Source: CANKHA01 sp963750965
GTDB lineage: Bacteria > Pseudomonadota > Alphaproteobacteria > Rhizobiales > Xanthobacteraceae
Direction: 5' to 3'
DNA length: 64,000 nt
NCBI GenBank assembly: GCA_963750965.1
Contig: CAVVSK010000002.1
Coordinates: 1-64,000 of the forward strand
Made by a program: the position numbers and the translations under genes. Positions 8,705 through 17,096 of this stretch are shown here, one piece after another (position 1 is the first letter of the stretch; each line of letters begins with the position of its first letter). A model generated the notes under the pieces. That model worked only from the letters and a program-made list of their open reading frames with translations. It made no database searches and was not told the origin of the DNA.

Positions 8705-9880
8705 TCACTTGACGACCTCCCGCAGAATGGTCTTTTGCCGCACAGCCTCGTCGTCGAGCGTGATGCCCAACCCCGGGCCCGTCGGCACGGGTACGATCCC
8801 GTCTTTGACCTGGAAGCTCTTGTCGGGCACGAGCGGATCCCATCCTCCGACCCCTACGCCGAAGATGAATTCCGCACCGCCGAAGGTGAGCCCGACTGAA
8901 CGGCTCGCGAAAAAGTGGGCCGAGGCCGCAGCCTCCAGCTGGGACTGGATCGCGGTACCTCCGAGAGACACCCTCAAGCCCGCGGCCTGTGCGATCGTCG
9001 ACACGCGGTCTGCCTCACGCAATCCACCGACCTTGTAGAGCTTGAGGCAGAAGACATCGACGGCACTCGCCGCAGCCAGTCCGAAAGCGTCCTTGGCCGT
9101 GAAAAGGCTCTCGTCGGCCAGAATTGGAACGCCCTGCTGATTGCCACGGAGCTGCGCCAGGCCCAACCAGTTCGTGCGTTCGATGGGCTGCTCGAGGAAC
9201 CCGAGGTCGTGGTCCGCGAGCGCCTCGATGACGCGGAATGTCTCCGGCACTGACCACGCGGTGTTCGAGTCCATTCCAATCAAGACGTCAGGACCGACCT
9301 GCTCGCGAACGGCCTGGAAGTTGCGCACGTCGCGCCGCCACCCTTCGAGCGAGCCGGACTTGAGAGATAGCCTCCGGATGCCGAGCTCCGAGATCGCCTG
9401 CTGAGCGTCATCAAGCATCTCGGCCACGTCGTCGGCCATGCTGACCGACCACTCCATCGGTATTTCGCTCCGCACGCGGCCGCCGAGAAGGTCGTGCACA
9501 GGAACTCGGAGCGCCTTGCCCATGGCGTCGTGGAGCGCGAGATCTATGGCCGCACGGGCACACGGGTTGCCGGGAAGCACGAGGTCGAAACGATCCCAGA
9601 TGGCCGTGAGATCGAAGATGTCGCGTCCGATCAACGCCGGCCCGAAGATGTCCCGGATCGCGGCGACGGAGGAGGCCGTGGTCTCGGGCAGGAAGTGTCC
9701 CGGGCTAGGAACCCTGATCTGTCCGTTGCCGACGACCCCATCGGCGTGGATTCTCACCAGCACCGGCTTACCGAGGACATCGCCTTCGGGACCGGTGTCT
9801 GAAGCGCCGCTCGAGATGTTGCGTGAGACCCTCGACGCGAAGTCGGTGACGATGATCTCGATCTGATCGATCTTGCTCAT
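8705..9880 (-). CDS. enolase-superfamily enzyme (mandelate racemase/muconate lactonizing group)
   Basis: A 391-residue enzyme that would abstract the alpha proton of a carboxylate through an enolate stabilised by Mg2+. Metal ligands are visible in 'IGMDSN', 'FLEQPIE' and 'ILADES', and the opposite-face Lys in 'VFCLKLYKVGG', the muconate-lactonizing pattern. The usual K-x-K motif reads S-L-K in 'RLSLKSG', so the first Lys is replaced while the catalytic second Lys remains. I start at 9880, where ATGA overlaps the stop of the upstream MmgE/PrpD gene, so the two are translationally coupled. Probably a dehydratase, epimerase or cycloisomerase acting with its neighbours. Confidence 0.85.
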   Translation of the reverse strand: MSKIDQIEIIVTDFASRVSRNISSGASDTGPEGDVLGKPVLVRIHADGVVGNGQIRVPSPGHFLPETTASSVAAIRDIFGPALIGRDIFDLTAIWDRFDLVLPGNPCARAAIDLALHDAMGKALRVPVHDLLGGRVRSEIPMEWSVSMADDVAEMLDDAQQAISELGIRRLSLKSGSLEGWRRDVRNFQAVREQVGPDVLIGMDSNTAWSVPETFRVIEALADHDLGFLEQPIERTNWLGLAQLRGNQQGVPILADESLFTAKDAFGLAAASAVDVFCLKLYKVGGLREADRVSTIAQAAGLRVSLGGTAIQSQLEAAASAHFFASRSVGLTFGGAEFIFGVGVGGWDPLVPDKSFQVKDGIVPVPTGPGLGITLDDEAVRQKTILREVVK

Positions 9881-11262
9881 GGGGCCGTCTCCGACGCGCG
9901 CATCGCCGCGATTAAGGTGGACATGTCCGAGGCTTTGTCTACGCCCCACAGTTCACCGAGGAGTGCCGCTGTCCGCAACTCGCTGAGGACCGGCAGTGCG
10001 AGATCCCGAAACTTTCCCTCCACCGCCTCGCGGCTCATCGGATTTTTAAAGTGCCCCTGGTGGTAGCTGACATCCTTCTGCAGTCGGCGGCCGTCTTTGA
10101 GGACGGCGGTGATCCTGGCGACTGTCGCCTCAGGATAGCGGGCCTGGCACTCCGGATCCTCGGCGACACTGACCCGTTGCATCAGTGATTTGACCGCAGG
10201 GTCCTCGTGGCTGCGAGCGCCGAGGACCGCGACCGTCGGCGCGCCCTTGACGAAAGTCACGGCCACCACATAGGGAAGACTGTGATCGGCCAATTCCCGC
10301 GTCTTGGGCGCCCACTTCTCGGGGTCGCCGGCCATGACGCGAACCGCTTCATGGTTGGTCAGGACTTTGATTAACTCGACCGCATCGAGATCGTCGATGA
10401 GAGAACGTAGCTCGACCGCCGCCGTCGCCGCACTCTGCGACAGCGAACCGATTGGGTAGCGCTTGAAAACCGCGCGCTCGATGGCATACGGCGGGCCGCC
10501 GATGTTCAGGTCGAAGGAGATACCGTGCTCCTCGAAGAAGCCGCCGCGACCCTCGAAAGCATTCGAGGGTCCGGTCAGGCCGCGCGCTGCCAGATCCGTG
10601 ACGAAGAGACCGTTGCGTGAGGCATAGGCCGCCGCACACCCCTTCCACATCGAGACCTCGCCGAATCGAACCGCCTCAAGCGCCACGTTCGACACGATGC
10701 TCAGGCGGAGCGCATTCTCGAGCTTGGTCCCGCTCAGCCCGCGCACATAAGCGGTCGCACCCGCGGCGGCGATCACCCCCGCAACCACCTGATCGAATAC
10801 GATACCGCCTTTGGTGAAGCCGTCCATCCACGCCCCGAAAATCTCATAGGCGACGACGGTGGCAGTCAGGACCGTCCGTCCGTCCGCGCCAAACGCCTCG
10901 GCCGCGGCGACAATGGGAGCGATGTAGTCGCTCGGGTGGCCGCCGTTGTTGCCGGCGTGGAAGTAGTCGTTGTAATCGAGCGCGCGGATCGCCGCACCAT
11001 TCGCGAACGCCGCTAGGTCCGGCGACGTTTGAGATCCGCCGACCCAGATCGTCGCCGCCGGCGCCCCGGCCGATGGCATCACCGCCTCCGCAGCACTCCG
11101 TGCGATTGTCGCCGAGGTGCTGGCGTAGCCGCCGAGAGCGCATCCGACGGTGTCCACGAGCAGTTTCCTTCCGATCTCAACAATTTCGGGAGGCAGGTTC
11201 TCGTAACGTGCAGAGCCGATGAAGCTCGCCATCTGACCAACAACGTCCGTCACTTTTTTCAT
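9877..11262 (-). CDS. MmgE/PrpD family protein 1
   Basis: A 461-residue MmgE/PrpD protein, the fold that includes 2-methylcitrate dehydratase, cis-aconitate decarboxylase and iminodisuccinate epimerase. N-terminal helical domain with 'ANGAAIRALDYNDYFH', the 'LDYND' variant of the active-site segment, then 'GGHPSD', and a C-terminal domain ending with 'YHQGHFKNPMS', the usual gRxh.....P.s tail. It belongs to neither of the paired subfamilies in blocks A and B except for the DYND variant seen also in copies 4 and 6. Operon with the enolase and hydroxyacid dehydrogenase genes downstream. Exact reaction unknown. Confidence 0.9.
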   Translation of the reverse strand: MKKVTDVVGQMASFIGSARYENLPPEIVEIGRKLLVDTVGCALGGYASTSATIARSAAEAVMPSAGAPAATIWVGGSQTSPDLAAFANGAAIRALDYNDYFHAGNNGGHPSDYIAPIVAAAEAFGADGRTVLTATVVAYEIFGAWMDGFTKGGIVFDQVVAGVIAAAGATAYVRGLSGTKLENALRLSIVSNVALEAVRFGEVSMWKGCAAAYASRNGLFVTDLAARGLTGPSNAFEGRGGFFEEHGISFDLNIGGPPYAIERAVFKRYPIGSLSQSAATAAVELRSLIDDLDAVELIKVLTNHEAVRVMAGDPEKWAPKTRELADHSLPYVVAVTFVKGAPTVAVLGARSHEDPAVKSLMQRVSVAEDPECQARYPEATVARITAVLKDGRRLQKDVSYHQGHFKNPMSREAVEGKFRDLALPVLSELRTAALLGELWGVDKASDMSTLIAAMRASETAP

Positions 11263-11418
11263 TCTCCTTGTATGGGTTTGTATGGGTGGGCGGTGGGCGA
11301 GAAGACGGACGTCGGTCCTTCCGTCGGCCGACGTTGGCCACGGAAGGACCTGGAGAGTGAGGCACCGCGCGCCAGCCTTTTCGGGAGACCCTCGGCGCCA
11401 CGCCGCGCCTGGGGCGGC

Positions 11419-11862
11419 CTACCTCTTCCCGCCGCTCGCTTCGAGATTCGTCTTCGTCGCCACGATCTGCGAGCTAAGGAATTCACCGAACTTGTCGCCC
11501 ACGATCACGTTGGTGATGTAGCCGTTCTTTTCAACATAGTCCTTCCACCCGTCGGTCTTGATGAGCTTGCTGAAGAGATCCTTGTAGTAGTCCACCGCCT
11601 CCTTTGGCATGTTCGGCGGAGCCACGACACCCCGGAATTTGAGCACGAAGTCGACGTTGATCCCCTCCTCACGCACCGTGGGAACGTTGGGGTACAATGC
11701 GGATCGCTGGTCACCGACTACGGCAAGGACGCGAATTTGGCCCGACTTCACGAACTCTTCGAAGTACCCGGTCGGCGCCTCCAACAGCTGGGCGTCGCCA
11801 TTGAGAATCGCCGTGATCCGTTGGCACGAAGTGTCGTCGTCTTCCCGCAGCCCGAGGGGTGC
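11419..11862 (-). pseudogene. Bug-receptor C-terminal fragment fused to a Walker A fossil
   Basis: The minus strand encodes about 135 residues of a Bug/TctC receptor from 'RITAILNGDAQLLEAPTGYF' through 'IRVLAVVGDQRSALYPNVPT' to a normal C-terminus 'ASGGKR'. The signal peptide and the first lobe are absent. At the broken end, in a different frame (11826-11855), the bases spell 'SGCGKTTTLR', the exact Walker A string of an ABC-transporter ATPase, then stop making sense. So two unrelated transporter genes were joined here. Copy 2 of the interspersed repeat starts about 45 bases further on. A non-functional rearrangement scar. Confidence 0.7.
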
Positions 11863-11906
11863 TTAGCAGAGACCACACTGGCTGGCTGGCATCGCAGTGG
11901 TTGACA

Positions 11907-12098
11907 CACCCTGCTCTGCCCTTTTCCCTGCAAACAGGGAACATTACAGGGAATTTTCGTAAATCCGAGGTTGTGCCATCCCAGAGACTGCAGGTTGTAG
12001 CGGCAACACAGTGCTTCAGAGACTAATTCCCTGCTTAACGAAACAGGGAATTACTTTTGCCGAGCAGGGAATCGGTCCTAAGAACAAGGATTCCTGCG
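11907..12098. repeat. interspersed CAGGGAA-rich repeat, copy 2
   Basis: Second, diverged copy of the element at 5379-5571, same orientation, sharing CACCCTGCTCTGCCC, CCCTGCAAACAGGGAA, CAGAGACTGCA, AAACAGGGAATTA and GAGCAGG in the same order. It directly borders the broken Bug fragment. The 117 bases between it and the tautomerase gene hold nothing I recognise. Confidence 0.8.
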
Positions 12099-12215
12099 GA
12101 CTCGCGAATGGCACCCTACCTGGGCGAGACCTGGGGGAGCACCTGGGCTGCAGGGCTGCTCCGCGCCCTTTAAGAGCCCGTGGAGCGGCGCCAGGCCACC
12201 GCCTGGCTTGTGCGG

Positions 12216-12401
12216 CTACGCGCCGTCACTGAGCCGACCATCGTGACCCCAATCGGATTTCTTAACATCAACGAAAATGATCTGTGTACCAGCTGACGTT
12301 GTCCCAAGGGTCCGCGACATGGCTTCTGTGATTGCCAGCGTAGCAGCGGCCTTTTGTTCACGGCTGCGACCGGCGAACAATTCAATTCTGACGATTGCCA
12401 T
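12216..12401 (-). CDS. 4-oxalocrotonate-tautomerase-like small protein lacking Pro1
   Basis: A 61-residue protein with the length and pattern of 4-oxalocrotonate tautomerase subunits: 'IVRIELFAGRSREQKAA' then 'AITEAMSRTLG' and a C-terminal 'WGHDGRLSD'. In this family the catalytic base is the N-terminal Pro exposed by Met removal. Here codon 2 is GCA, giving Ala, with a good AAGGTGAG ribosome site fixing the start. The protein may therefore be inactive as a tautomerase, have another role, or pair with a second subunit. Co-directional with, and downstream of, the aldehyde dehydrogenase at 12445. Confidence 0.75.
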   Translation of the reverse strand: MAIVRIELFAGRSREQKAAATLAITEAMSRTLGTTSAGTQIIFVDVKKSDWGHDGRLSDGA

Positions 12402-12444
12402 TTTTGCTCACCTTTGAGGTGGTTGAAAAAAGCGCGCCATCCAT

Positions 12445-13925
12445 TCAGCGCCCGCTGAACGGATAAGGATATTCAGGGTTTAGATCGAGCCATATGCTTT
12501 TTGTCTGCGTGTAACTCTTGAGCATTTCTGCGCCACCTTCACGGCCGATCCCTGATCTTTTGTAGCCTCCAAAAGGCGAAAGCTGAGACGTCATGCGATA
12601 GGTGTTGATCCAAACTGACCCGGCTTGAATGCGCGCTGCGACGCGATGCGCGCGCTTCAAATCACTGGTCCAGATTCCAGAGCCGAGCCCATAGCGAGTA
12701 TCGTTCGCGATACGTAAGGCGTCTTCTTCGTCCTCAAAATCAATTACAGACAGCACCGGGCCGAAAACTTCCTCCTGTGCAATGCGCATCTTGTTGTCCA
12801 CTTCGGCAAAAATCGTGGGTTCAATGAAAAGGCCCTCGCCGCATTCCGGACGTTTTGCGGGCTGCCCGCCGAGTACAAGCTTTGCGCCCTCCGTTTTTGC
12901 AACATTGATATGTTGAAGAATTCGATCATATTGCTGGCGATTTGCGATGGGGCCCATTTCGGTTTTCTCATCCATCGGATCTCCCATTTTGATCTGGCGC
13001 GCCAATGCGATAACGCGAGATAGCACCGCATCGCGTATGCTCCGCTGGACGACCAGTCGAGATCCCGCGACGCAGCTTTGCCCACACGAACTGAAAATTC
13101 CGCCTGCAACTCCCCTCGCTGCATTCTCAAGGTCGGCATCTTCAAAAACGATGTTCGGCGATTTGCCCCCGAGCTCGAGCGAAACGGGCTTTCAGCTTGG
13201 ACGCCGCAGCGCTATAGACCGCGATACCGCCCGCCTCCCCTCCGGTGAATGCTACCTTTGCAACGTCCGGGTGTTCGACGAGGCGAGCGCCGACCTCGTT
13301 TCCGAAGCCGGTGACGAGATTCACCACTCCTGCGGGAAAGCCAGCCTCTTCGATCAGCTTCATGAAGATGATGGCCGAGGTTGAAGTGAATTCTGACGGC
13401 TTCACCACGACCGTATTTCCTGCCGCCAACGGCCGGCGCCAGTTTCCAGGCAAGAAGCCGGAGCGGCGAATTCCATGGAATGATCAACGCGCACACGCCA
13501 AGAGGTTCGTACCGCGTGTAATTAAGATGGTTGCGTCGCTCCGTCGGGATCACTTCGCCATTGAGCTTGTCGGCCAATCCTGCGTAATACTGGTACCATT
13601 CCGCCAAATTTCGGACCTGGCCGCGCGTTTCCGTGATCGTCTTTCCATTGTCGCGCGATTCCGCGGTTGCCAACATATCAACATTGGCTTTTACCAGTGC
13701 TGCGAGCTTTGCCAGGAGCGCGCCACGTTCAGAAGCTGTACGATCGGTCCAATCTCCCCCTTCAAAAGCGGATTTCGCTGCAGCTACGGCACGATCGGCG
13801 TCTTCCGCGTTGCTACGCGCGACCAGCGCCCACGGCTTTGCTGTGAACGGATTTTCGGTATCAAAATACTTGCCGGACGCAGGCGGTGTCGGCTTTCCGC
13901 CAATATAATTTTCGAACTTCTCCAT
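12445..13925 (-). pseudogene. aldehyde dehydrogenase, two frameshifts
   Basis: An NAD(P)-dependent aldehyde dehydrogenase of about 493 residues, betaine-aldehyde/semialdehyde type. Start at 13925 behind GGAGGAAAG. The reading goes from 'MEKFENYIGG' to 'LGVCALIIPWNSPLRLL', shifts near 13440, continues as 'AAGNTVVVKPSE' to 'AASKLK', shifts near 13190, and then runs as 'VSLELGGKSPNIVFED', the Cys site 'SSCGQSCVAGS' and 'EEVFGPVLSVI' to the end. Both slips are single added bases, at a GCC and an AAA run. All catalytic motifs survive, so this may be a working gene with sequence errors. It lies just downstream of the amino acid ABC transporter and probably oxidises an aldehyde from the imported compound. 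Confidence 0.8.
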
Positions 13926-13960
13926 CACTTTCCTCCAGCACGCGGAAACGCGCGACCCCA

Positions 13961-14686
13961 CTAGTGAGACAATATTTTTGATAGAAACGCCTGAGCGCGA
14001 ACGCCGGGCGCGGTGAAGAATTTTTCCTTGGGCGAATCTTCGAGAATGCATCCTTGATCCATGAAGACAACGCGATTGGCTACCTTGCGGGCAAAACCCA
14101 TTTCGTGCGTAACGACCATCATAGTCATGCCTTCCAATGCGAGCTCAATCATGACGTCGAGCACCTCGCTGATCATTTCCGGATCAAGGGCCGATGTTGG
14201 TTCGTCAAACAGCATCGCCATAGGGCCCATGCCAAGCGCTCTGGCAATTGCTACCCGTTGCGCCTGCCCACCAGATAGTTGAGCTGGGTATCTATTGGCG
14301 TGGTGCGTAAGCCCGACGCGCTCCAGTAGTTTCAATGCAGTTGCCACACTTTCTTTTTTGCTGCGCTTGAGGACCATGACTTGGCCAAGGCAGATATTCT
14401 CCAGAGCGGTCATATGCGGAAACAGCTCAAAATTCTGAAACACCATCCCAATTTTGGATCTGAGGGCAGGAAGATCGGTAGACCTATCTCCGACGGAAAC
14501 GCCGCCGACGGTGATTTTTCCTTCACTGAACTTTTCCAACCCATTCACACACTTCAGAAGAGTGCTCTTGCCGGAGCCTGAAGGGCCGCAAACAACCACG
14601 ACTTCTCCCTTCTGAACTGAAAGCGAGCATCTGTTGAGAACCTGATTAGTGCCATACCACTTACTGACGCACTGGATCTCGATCAT
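13961..14686 (-). CDS. polar amino acid ABC transporter ATPase
   Basis: A 241-residue ATP-binding subunit of a polar amino acid uptake transporter (GlnQ/HisP type), acting at the inner face of the membrane. Walker A 'GPSGSGKST', Q-loop 'VFQNFELFPHMT', signature 'LSGGQ', Walker B 'MLFDEPTSALDPE' and H-loop 'VVTHEMGFA' are complete. The ATG at 14686 overlaps the stop of the upstream permease by ATGA. Last gene of the receptor-permease-permease-ATPase set. Its counterpart in block B is at 57960. Confidence 0.95.
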   Translation of the reverse strand: MIEIQCVSKWYGTNQVLNRCSLSVQKGEVVVVCGPSGSGKSTLLKCVNGLEKFSEGKITVGGVSVGDRSTDLPALRSKIGMVFQNFELFPHMTALENICLGQVMVLKRSKKESVATALKLLERVGLTHHANRYPAQLSGGQAQRVAIARALGMGPMAMLFDEPTSALDPEMISEVLDVMIELALEGMTMMVVTHEMGFARKVANRVVFMDQGCILEDSPKEKFFTAPGVRAQAFLSKILSH

Positions 14687-15342
14687 ATGGCGTATTTCCT
14701 TTGCAGCGATCGCGCCCACATCGATCCCGCAAGACAAATAGCCAAGTAAACCGCGGCGGCGAATAGGTACATTTCTATAATTCGGTTCTCTCGCGTTGCC
14801 GCTATATCCGCGGCAGTCATGAAATCGCGAAGTCCAACGACATAGACCAGGGAGGTGTCCTGAAACATGATGATGGAACGTGTGACCAGAACTGGGATCA
14901 TATTCCGCATGGCTTGAGGCAAAATGACACGCAGCGCGCTTTGTAGCGGGGTCAAACCAATCGCCTGAGCAGCAAAGCGCTGCCCCGGGGCCACGCTCAT
15001 AATCCCGGCTCTGATAATTTCGCAGTAATATGCGGCCTCAAAGATCGTGAAAGCCACCAGCACCGAATAAAAGCTGCCGACGGGTCGCCCAATGATGATG
15101 GGCACGCTGAAATAGAACCAGAAGATTACCAGGATCAGCGGGATCGACCGCAAGAAGTTCACATAGAAACCGCTGGGGATATAAAACAGCGGATTCGATG
15201 AAAGGCGCATCATTGCCAGCACGGCGCCAATTACGATACCACCGATGATCGCAAGTCCTGTCAGCAACAAGCTCAGTCCCATGCCTTCGGCTAGCAAGGG
15301 TGCCCATCGGACAATCACATCGAGGTCGAAGTTCCTGAGCAT
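14683..15342 (-). CDS. polar amino acid ABC transporter permease
   Basis: A membrane subunit of 219 residues with several hydrophobic spans ('GLSLLLTGLAIIGGIVIGA', 'IPLILVIFWFYFSVPIIIG') and the EAA-type coupling loop 'AIGLTPLQSALRVILPQA'. Belongs to the His/Glu/Gln/Arg/opine permease family. Start at 15342, one base after the preceding permease stop; ATGA overlap with the ATPase downstream shows tight coupling. Forms the channel with the permease at 15344. Confidence 0.92.
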   Translation of the reverse strand: MLRNFDLDVIVRWAPLLAEGMGLSLLLTGLAIIGGIVIGAVLAMMRLSSNPLFYIPSGFYVNFLRSIPLILVIFWFYFSVPIIIGRPVGSFYSVLVAFTIFEAAYYCEIIRAGIMSVAPGQRFAAQAIGLTPLQSALRVILPQAMRNMIPVLVTRSIIMFQDTSLVYVVGLRDFMTAADIAATRENRIIEMYLFAAAVYLAICLAGSMWARSLQRKYAI

Positions 15343-15343
15343 G

Positions 15344-16066
15344 TTATTTCTGTGCCAGCGATAACATGCCGGGCACCCGCACTCGCTTCTCAACTAGCTG
15401 CATCATTAAGATCACAACGACGGTGATCGCCTGGTACAGCACCGTAGCCGCGAAGAAAGCTTCAAACCCGTGAAAAGTATACGTTTCGATTTGCCGACTT
15501 TGGGCTGTGATTTCGAGAACGCCGATTGTCAATGCGAGCGACGAGTCCTTCACAATAGAGAGGAACGTGCTGGCCAGTGGCGGAATGATGGTGCGAAAAG
15601 CAACCGGCAGGAGAATGCGTCGGTATACCTGGAAAGGCGAGAGTCCAATCGCCAGCCCAGCAAACGTCTGAGCCCGACCTATCGACTGGATGCCGGCGCG
15701 TACCGTCTCCGCGACGCCAGCACTGTGGTACAACCCCAGGGCGACGATTGCCGTCACGACTTCAGGATGCGGGAGATCACGCTTGAGGTAACGCCCCCAT
15801 TCCGGCGGAAGCAGCTCTGGCACGACAAAAAACCAGATGAAAAGTTGTACCAGTAACGGGATGTTGCGGAAGAATTCCACATAAATAGTCGCAACGCGTC
15901 GAAGAAGCGGGTTCTCCGTCGTGCGCAGTATGCCGATTATCGTTCCAATGCAAAAAGCGATCACGGCTGCAAAACAAGCGATCAGCAGAGTGAGCTTCAG
16001 CCCCATAATAAGCCAACCGGCATAAGGCTGGATGAATATAACTTCCCAATCCCAGTTGTAATTCAT
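15344..16066 (-). CDS. polar amino acid ABC transporter permease
   Basis: A 240-residue membrane subunit of the His/Glu/Gln/Arg/opine permease family. Hydrophobic spans include 'LIMGLKLTLLIACFAAVIAF' and 'IPLLVQLFIWFFVVPELLP'; the cytoplasmic coupling loop reads 'AIGLSPFQVYRRILLPVA'. Partner of the permease at 14683. The upstream receptor gene ends 57 bases before its ATG. Confidence 0.92.
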   Translation of the reverse strand: MNYNWDWEVIFIQPYAGWLIMGLKLTLLIACFAAVIAFCIGTIIGILRTTENPLLRRVATIYVEFFRNIPLLVQLFIWFFVVPELLPPEWGRYLKRDLPHPEVVTAIVALGLYHSAGVAETVRAGIQSIGRAQTFAGLAIGLSPFQVYRRILLPVAFRTIIPPLASTFLSIVKDSSLALTIGVLEITAQSRQIETYTFHGFEAFFAATVLYQAITVVVILMMQLVEKRVRVPGMLSLAQK

Positions 16067-16123
16067 CGCCTTATGCCGACCGACATTCGCGTTCAGTGGA
16101 GCCGGTGACAGCCGGCCAGATCG

Positions 16124-16996
16124 TTATGGGTTCAAGCCTTGCAAGGTATAAGCCCACTTGTTTGCGTCGCTTAAAGGCATGTTGACCGTGCCTTTTCCGA
16201 CGAACCACTTGTCGTAAAGTTTGCGTATCTCGCCGGTTCGCATCATGTCGGCAAGCACCGTCCGGCCGAGATGTAGGTAGGTATCGTCGTTGCGCGGCAC
16301 CATGATGGCGTACGGATTCGGGTAGAGGTCGCGCCCGACAACAGCGAACATCTCCGGTGTCTTGGATGCGCTGATGAGGCCGTACAGCAAGACGTCATCG
16401 GTCGTGTAGGCGTCAATCCGGTCCGTCTCTAGCGCAAGCCCGCCCTGCGTATGCTCCTTCACCGGCACGATCTTGATGTCGAGCTTTCCGGAATCCGATA
16501 TCTCGCGAATGATTTTTTCTTCGGTCGTGCCCAGGGTCACGCCGATGTTCTTGCCCTTCAGGTCCTCGATTTCCTTGATCCCGGAGTTCTTTTTGACCAT
16601 GAGCTTAACATTGGTCACGAACATCACCGGAAGGAAGTTGACTTGCTGCAGACGAGCTAGCGTTACAGCCGTGGTTCCGCATTCGAGATCGATCGTTCCA
16701 TTGGCCATCAACGGGATGCGATTGGCGCTCGTGACCGGCACAAGGTTGATCTTGAGATCCGGCTTCTTGGTCGTCTCCTTGATCTTGTCGACGATCTTCA
16801 TGCAGAGATCGATGGAAAAGCCCATCGGCTTGCCATCAGGACCGATATAGGAGAAGGGCACGGCGCCTTCTCGATGACCCATGTTAATGACGCCCTTTTC
16901 TTGAATGCGTTTGAGGATCGGAGAATCTTGAGCGGCTGCGAACTGAGTGAAGCCGATGACGAGCCCCAACGTAACTGCAGTTACTTTCCAGTGCAT
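16124..16996 (-). CDS. amino acid ABC transporter substrate-binding protein (GltI-like)
   Basis: A 290-residue periplasmic receptor resembling glutamate/aspartate binding protein. Signal peptide about residues 1-22 ('IGFTQFAAAQDSP'), then 'LKRIQEKGVINMGHREGAVP', 'NRIPLMANGTIDLECGTTA' and 'YDKWFVGKG', in the order typical of family 3 receptors. An AGGAGG site stands close to the ATG. First gene of the transporter set that runs to the ATPase. Glutamate, aspartate or a similar dicarboxylic amino compound is the likely ligand class. Confidence 0.92.
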   Translation of the reverse strand: MHWKVTAVTLGLVIGFTQFAAAQDSPILKRIQEKGVINMGHREGAVPFSYIGPDGKPMGFSIDLCMKIVDKIKETTKKPDLKINLVPVTSANRIPLMANGTIDLECGTTAVTLARLQQVNFLPVMFVTNVKLMVKKNSGIKEIEDLKGKNIGVTLGTTEEKIIREISDSGKLDIKIVPVKEHTQGGLALETDRIDAYTTDDVLLYGLISASKTPEMFAVVGRDLYPNPYAIMVPRNDDTYLHLGRTVLADMMRTGEIRKLYDKWFVGKGTVNMPLSDANKWAYTLQGLNP

Positions 16997-17066
16997 GATA
17001 TCCTCCTGGTTATCGCAAATCAGAGATTCTTATGCGCCAGATCTCATGTGTTCGCGTCGTCGCCTT

Positions 17067-17084
17067 TATGCGTTGGTCCGCATA
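17067..17084. promoter_or_regulatory. inverted repeat upstream of the receptor gene
   Basis: TATGCG-TTGGTC-CGCATA, a perfect 6-6-6 inverted repeat (7 bp arms if the flanking T and A are counted), in the 100 bases between the MocR gene and the ABC receptor gene. No run of T follows, so an operator for the transporter operon is more likely than a terminator. Function not shown. Confidence 0.4.
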
Positions 17085-17096
17085 ATTGTCTCTCCC

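Noticed and set aside
16067..16123. Seven-codon ORF ending in ATGA before the permease at 15344
   Set aside because: Too short to distinguish from chance; not counted with the micro-ORFs.
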